Made by a program: the position numbers and the translations under genes
The notes under the pieces: model-generated
Seen by the model: the letters and a program-made list of their open reading frames with translations, nothing else
The model's database searches: none
Told to the model about the DNA's origin: nothing
In this document: positions 59,806-64,000 of the stretch, piece by piece
Numbering within the stretch: the first letter of the stretch is position 1
How the letters are laid out: each line of letters starts with the position of its first letter
Assembly (NCBI GenBank): GCA_963969345.1
Contig: OZ017768.1
Span: forward strand, 5,914,718-5,978,717
DNA: 64,000 bases
Source: Turbatrix aceti
Taxonomy: Eukaryota; Nematoda; Chromadorea; Rhabditida; Panagrolaimidae
Reading direction: 5' to 3'

Positions 59806-60329
59806 ATCCACATGAAATGCACGCGTTGATTGTGAAAAAAAACTGTATGAAATGCAACATGCGGGACTCTACCTAAAAATATGTGTATGCCTTTTTGTAC
59901 GACTTCTGCAATCGGCTTTAATCAAAGGTGCGTCCTCTGTCCTAAATCCTGTCGTGGACTGCCTTGCCTCTTAACGGTTTGCTTCCTCGAAATATCACTT
60001 TTTCTTTCCACAGGACTCGTAAAAGTGAGATCGTAACTTTTTATACGAATGCTAATTAGCTTCGGTGCAACAAAGGTTAAGTGTTTTTTTGGTAAAGATT
60101 CCCATGCCAAATGGATTCTGATGGGGGCATAAAAGGTCGTCCATAATCTTCCAAGCTGCTACATTGCTTATTTATTGGTTAAATACGGTTAAATTCACCG
60201 TCTACAAAGTGGCAATGCAGGTATACGGGAGCAACAAACGATACAGGTGTTCGTGCATGGCAAAACAAAACGGGATTATGAGTATGAGTAAACAGGTATT
60301 CTACGGTGTCAAGTGTGCCGGGTGTCAAA
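59429..60329. other. Spacer between the paired genes, with promoter of copy 1 and 3' UTR of copy 2
   Basis: Holds the 5' flank of copy 1, about 270 bp of unique sequence (59806-60074), then the start of copy 2, including a minus-strand polyadenylation signal TTTATT at 60171-60176. No other gene is seen. Confidence 0.5.
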
Positions 60330-61225
60330 CTAACAGTCGCCGAACATTTTGATCGCCAGGATGTAGCCGAGCTCGACGCAGATGAGGAAGAGCACGACAA
60401 GAATCATGCTGTTGAGGTAGTACCAGAAGGCACGGGTCACCTTGGATTTCTTCGTCTTCTTGCAAAGTTTGTAGGGGATCTTTCCGAACGTGATGTTCTG
60501 CTGCTTCGGCTTGAGCTGGATGATCATTTCCGAGTTGTTGCTCTTAGGGTGTTTGACGGTAATGTTATACTTCTTCAGCTCCTCGCTGATCTTGCAGATG
60601 TTTTCATAATAATCTTCCTGCAAAAAAAATATTTTCAATTTTACAAAAACAAGGATTTTCTAACTTTGGAAGATGCCGTGACGAAAGTCTGACGCTCAAC
60701 GAGGGCCGCGTACTTTTGGCAGGCCTCGTGCATCTGTCCACCGCCGCCGCAATTGACCATCAGGAAGTTGACAAGATGTTGTTTCACATCCGTGCGGAAG
60801 GATGGCCCAAGGCACTCAGACCAGGTAGTCGAAGTCAGGGGAGCGTAGTCACTCATTTTTTTGGCGTTCTGAAAAAAGAAGTCTTTCTCGAAAACGAAAA
60901 TGGCGGGGCACAAAAAAATCAATCACAACAAAACAGTTAGTTTCCTTACAAGAAAAAGAGACAAGGAAGAGAGCCAGTGGACACGGCAATTGAAAAGCGC
61001 TGCAACTGACGAACTGGATCGTCTCTGCGCTGCCCTTTTTGTCATCGTGACCGTTGCAGAGGTAGAAGCTAGGGCGGCCGGGTAAGATGAGCACTGCCTG
61101 TTTGACTAACGCCCATTTTTTGCTACACTCCTGTAAAAAAATATCCTGGATGGTCTATTTTTGGGTACTTTTTTTGCTTTGCAAGGGTTTATGCCAGATG
61201 GAGGTTGAAAAAAGGAAAAGGGTAC
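60075..61225. repeat. Tandem segmental duplication, copy 2
   Basis: Partner of 58645-59805 at a nearly constant offset of 1430 bp over the 3' half. Similarity extends through the 5' flank (for example ctacactcctgtaaaaaa and tcctggatggtctat), so promoter sequence was duplicated too. Confidence 0.85.
60330..60856 (-). CDS. Small tail-anchored membrane protein, copy 2
   Basis: Exons 60856-60665 and 60617-60330 give 159 residues, with the same exon structure as the paralogue. The start MSDYAPLTSTTWSECLGPSF parallels MSDYVPLPSTTWSDGLEPTF in copy 1. The middle differs markedly, while KKTKKSKVTRAFWYYLNS and the whole C-terminal membrane span are nearly identical. The first donor is gttaga rather than gttgga. 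Predicted topology is tail-anchored. Function is unknown. Confidence 0.78.
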
Positions 61226-62007
61226 AAAAATGGCGTCTCAAGGAACCCTTAAAAGTACAATGATGAAAATTGGAGTCGATCTGGAAAAAATCAGTGACAG
61301 TGAAAAAAAAACAAGGCGAGGTGCAATATCCGCAAGAATGTGGAGATATGCATTTTATTCTGTACAATCAACTGTGCAGGGATGCAAAATTTCCTATATC
61401 ATGTTATATGTAATATTGCAACATTTTTAACTTGTATTAATGTAATGAAATACAATATAATATTATGTATATGAATGGTATGGATTGATATGGAAGAAGC
61501 CTAACATATGAATATGTATGTACAAGACATTCAAAAACCATTTTATTTAAAATTGTTACGGAATGATGTGATACGGAATCATTGTACGCACAAAATATGT
61601 AATGTTTTTCCAGAGCGGCTCTCGACGGGCCTGAATCACAGTTTCACTAGCTTAAGCCAGTGTTCACTTTTCCTTGTGATGCTCTGCCGACGCATCGCAT
61701 CTTATATATTATGTATCTTATATCTTATATTATGTAATTAAATACTAGATATTTATTATTAAAGAATATTATATATGTATTTACGGAATATATCGCAGAG
61801 AACAAACACAGGAAACTGCCACTGTCATTGGTTTTCCATATCCGAACGCGTCTGTTCAACTCAACGTCTGATTTATGAAACCACCTGTAAAATCGCAAAT
61901 GTGAGAGATATGATGTATTTTTATAACTAGGGTTTTTTTTGTGTGCCAAAAGTAATGATGCATTCCAATAAAGCTTGCAAAAAAACTGATAATTATTATA
62001 CATACAT
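60857..62007. other. Intergenic, AT-rich
   Basis: Contains the 5' flank of copy 2 (to about 61225) and then AT-rich DNA with TATATTATG-type runs near 61700-61780. No gene is recognised. Confidence 0.45.
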
Positions 62008-62020
62008 ATGGTGATTTTCA

Positions 62021-62205
62021 CCTCCGAGGCGATGGACCGACGACTTTGCGGCCTTCCAGAACGCTCCTGCTAAGGACTACGACGTGACGCAGGTAGCTAC
62101 GATTGACGGCGCCCTCTTCGTGCAATCTCGATACTCATCACTGTCTCTTTAATTTTGTAATGAGTAATTATGCACGAGTAAGAGTAATAAAGTAAAGTAA
62201 AGTAA
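62021..62205 (+). mobile_element. 5'-truncated LINE (non-LTR retrotransposon) fragment
   Basis: A 185-bp insert flanked by a perfect 13-bp direct repeat, atggtgattttca, at 62008-62020 and 62206-62218. It reads RRWTDDFAAFQNAPAKDYDV and on to a TAA stop. The RRWTDD motif is typical of the region after the reverse transcriptase in LINE ORF2 proteins. It ends in a simple-repeat tail of agtaa units (agtaataaagtaaagtaaagta). Target duplication, 5' truncation and a repeat tail together are the signature of target-primed reverse transcription. It is a dead copy. Confidence 0.75.
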
Positions 62206-62224
62206 ATGGTGATTTTCAATATCG

Positions 62225-62590
62225 TGTAAGGCACGTTATTCAACGACTGCAAGACAATTGCGGTGCGCCGGCGAGGGGGGGATCATGCGATCCTGGGAGT
62301 AATAACATTCTGTTGTTTTTCAGGAGATATCGACGCTTCCGATCGCGTCGGGCCGCGGCGCGTCGTTTCCGACATCGGCAGGTCCCTCCGTTCCCGTACG
62401 TCGTCAACCACTTGTCCCCGCCCTGAAGCTCCCCTTGTTTTGTATTGATTGATCCCTATATATATATGCTCGTTCAATCAGTTTTTTAAATTATTATCAT
62501 ACCAATAAACTGTTGTACCAAAAACCGTGTCTTCGAGGTCTTCGGAGTCTTACAATCGGACTTACATCAGTGACGCTTAAAAACGTAACA
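62225..62590 (+). mobile_element. LTR-like sequence, possible solo LTR
   Basis: A GC-rich block is followed by a TATA run (62457-62467), AATAAA at about 62502, and a terminus cttaaaaacgtaaca near 62590. That order fits U3-R-U5 of a long terminal repeat, and TG..CA-type ends are common (tgtaaggc..gtaaca). No target-site duplication was found, so the left boundary and identity are tentative. Confidence 0.3.
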
Positions 62591-63575
62591 AAAGAAAAGT
62601 ATTCGGAATAATGATGAGATACATACGGGGGCATGATCTTTTGTATACAACATGTTATTGGGCAGCGTGGGCGGGGTCACTTGCTGGTATCAGTAAAATC
62701 AACGTAAAAATAATATTAGAAAATACGAATTTTACAGCAGCACACACAAAAATGATCAATTTTTTAGTGTGTTGAGTTTTGTTGTTTTTTTGCTCATTTA
62801 TTTTGGATTCCGGCTTCAGGACCTTCATGTCGATCTCCAATTTTGGGCATGCCGGGGGTGACGTCAGTATTGACGTCACAAGCAGCATGCCACCCGCTGG
62901 ACAGTTCGCATGCTCCCAGCTGGCTGTTGTTCATTTCGCCTTGGCAGTGTCATGGTGGCATGTACGTTTGTTTCGTTTGCCCCGGGTTTTTGTTACTTTC
63001 GGCATCGTGAACATACATACATTTTGTGTAGCTCAATGAATTTTTTCGGTAATCGTATTGACTGGAATTACCTAAAATGGTAGCTCTGCAACCATGATGT
63101 TGTTACAAGGACCGTTCCCGTTCACAGAGACTGCGTGCACCTTTGTAGCCTCATCGCAGGTCAGTTTCTGTTTTTTTTTTTATTTTTTATACGATAGTCA
63201 CTTTTGATGGGTTTCCGAAGGACATTATGACGTTCGAATTTTCGAATGTTCTTTGATAATGAGAACTGCATTGTGGTCTAGTTTATCCCGGCAGCTCCAA
63301 AATGACAAAGCCGATGTTTAGTGTTTGAGCCCGGTTCGTTAGCTATGTATACTCGATGACGTTTATTGATCGAAAAACAACGGGTGGAGATACAAAACAA
63401 ATATTTTTATATAGTACAAAAAAAATTGAACCGTGAGTCTGTAAAGAGATAAGATATCCAGTGAACATGATATTCCAAAAAATTATTCGTCATAACAAAT
63501 TTGTGTGCCAGAGGTAGTCAAAGTGCGGGTTAGATTATATCTGCAAGCTTGCAGGCAGTCAGTTTTTCGCTTGAG
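62591..63575. other. Intergenic, with a pair of CRE-like sites
   Basis: No confident gene. Two perfect TGACGTCA sites lie at 62859-62866 and 62871-62878. A minus-strand frame at 62888-62655 starts with ATG and has one hydrophobic stretch (FVFSNIIFTLILLIPA), but it has poor composition and is not called as a gene. Confidence 0.4.
62859..62878. promoter_or_regulatory. Paired TGACGTCA (CRE/bZIP) sites
   Basis: Two exact palindromic 8-mers, 12 bp apart start to start. TGACGTCA is the binding site of CREB/ATF bZIP factors. No start site is identified nearby, so function is inference. Confidence 0.45.
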
Positions 63576-63990
63576 TCAAAGACGATTGAAGTACTCAGAT
63601 TTGGGTCTTCTCCAGGCTGCGTAGCGCTCGAAGAGGTTGTGCACGACGTGCAGGACCTTCTTGATCCACGCCTTCAGGCGGTGCACCCAGCGCGAAGTCA
63701 CGGGTTGCGGGGGCTCTGCCGGCTCCGGCTGGGGCGGGATAAACTCCGCAACGGTTTCCGTCCACTGACTGAAGCAGGTTGCGTTCATGAGGGGGCTCGA
63801 AGGCGGCGAAACCGCGGGCCGAGCAGACAGGCTAGCCCGGATTGGTCTGTGTCGTCGCTCTCCCGTGGAGGACAGGTGTGAGTCGCCTCCGTGATGAATC
63901 AAGTGTCGATCGAGATTTAGATTTAGATTTCCCTGTCTCCCCAGGGGATCAGAACCTGAGTAATTGGCCGACGACGAGGACGCTCCTGTC
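63576..63990 (-). CDS. Last exon of an unrecognised gene, runs off the window
   Basis: An exon of about 138 codons follows an acceptor (ctctccttag) at the window edge and ends at TGA 63576. It is GC-rich and coding-like throughout. It has a Ser/Arg-rich start, a proline-rich segment (EFIPPQPEPAEPPQPVTSRW), and an amphipathic basic-aromatic C-terminus (WVHRLKAWIKKVLHVVHNLF) that could form a membrane-binding helix. The family is not recognised and the 5' part lies beyond 64000. Confidence 0.6.
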
Positions 63991-64000
63991 CTAAGGAGAG

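Noticed and set aside
62655..62888. Minus-strand frame with one hydrophobic segment
   Set aside because: Short, AT-rich, Asn/Lys-heavy composition without exon signals; the hydrophobic part probably reflects T-rich DNA.
1..64000. Search by eye for tRNA, rRNA, snRNA genes and CRISPR arrays
   Set aside because: No B-box with acceptor pairing, U6/U2/5S signature or regular spacer array was found.

Overview
This is eukaryotic nuclear DNA from a small invertebrate animal, probably an ecdysozoan and most likely a tardigrade. The case rests on four points. All genes are split by short GT..AG introns with poly-T 3' ends. The proteins are animal types: KNL1, a GAP1-type RasGAP, class II glutamine synthetase, MAK16, and a secreted EB-like cysteine-rich protein. 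An IQ/AAA dynein-regulatory-complex protein implies motile cilia or flagella, which argues against nematodes. The small heat shock protein has WDPF-like aromatic first exons. The tardigrade assignment is inference; no rRNA, tRNA or mitochondrial marker is present to settle it.

Layout. 0-2.3 kb: repeats (a 129-bp tandem duplication, GGGGCCCC hairpins, a foldback element). 2.3-3.15 kb (-): Smr-domain protein. 5.2-6.5 kb (-): unrecognised five-exon gene, divergent from 7.1-10.4 kb (+), which is the kinetochore scaffold KNL1, identified by its SSILK and RVSF motifs; its 3' end runs toward a 200-base assembly gap at 10977-11176. 11.2-20.1 kb: no gene found. 20.1-39 kb (+): RasGAP of the GAP1/RASA2-RASA3 type, with a very long disordered N-terminus, two C2 domains, a roughly 13-kb gene-poor interval, then RasGAP and PH domains. 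40.2-44.5 kb (-): alpha-crystallin small heat shock gene with three sets of N-terminal exons that all join the core in the same phase. 44.5-48.7 kb: no gene found. 48.7-50.5 kb (+): secreted cysteine-rich protein. 50.8-53.4 kb (+): DRC11/IQCA-type protein, tail to tail with glutamine synthetase (53.6-55.0 kb, -). 56.3-57.5 kb (+): MAK16. 57.7-58.0 kb: hAT-like MITE. 58.6-61.2 kb: tandem duplication carrying two small tail-anchored protein genes (-). 62.0-62.6 kb: a 5'-truncated LINE fragment with a 13-bp target duplication and an LTR-like sequence. 63.6 kb to the end (-): last exon of an unrecognised gene.

The genes do not form a pathway; this is an ordinary stretch of animal chromosome. The most informative items are the multi-promoter small heat shock gene, the KNL1 reconstruction, the unusual RasGAP, and the duplicated membrane-protein pair whose 3' halves look homogenised by gene conversion. 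All exon structures were built by eye from splice consensus and reading-frame continuity, without transcript evidence.
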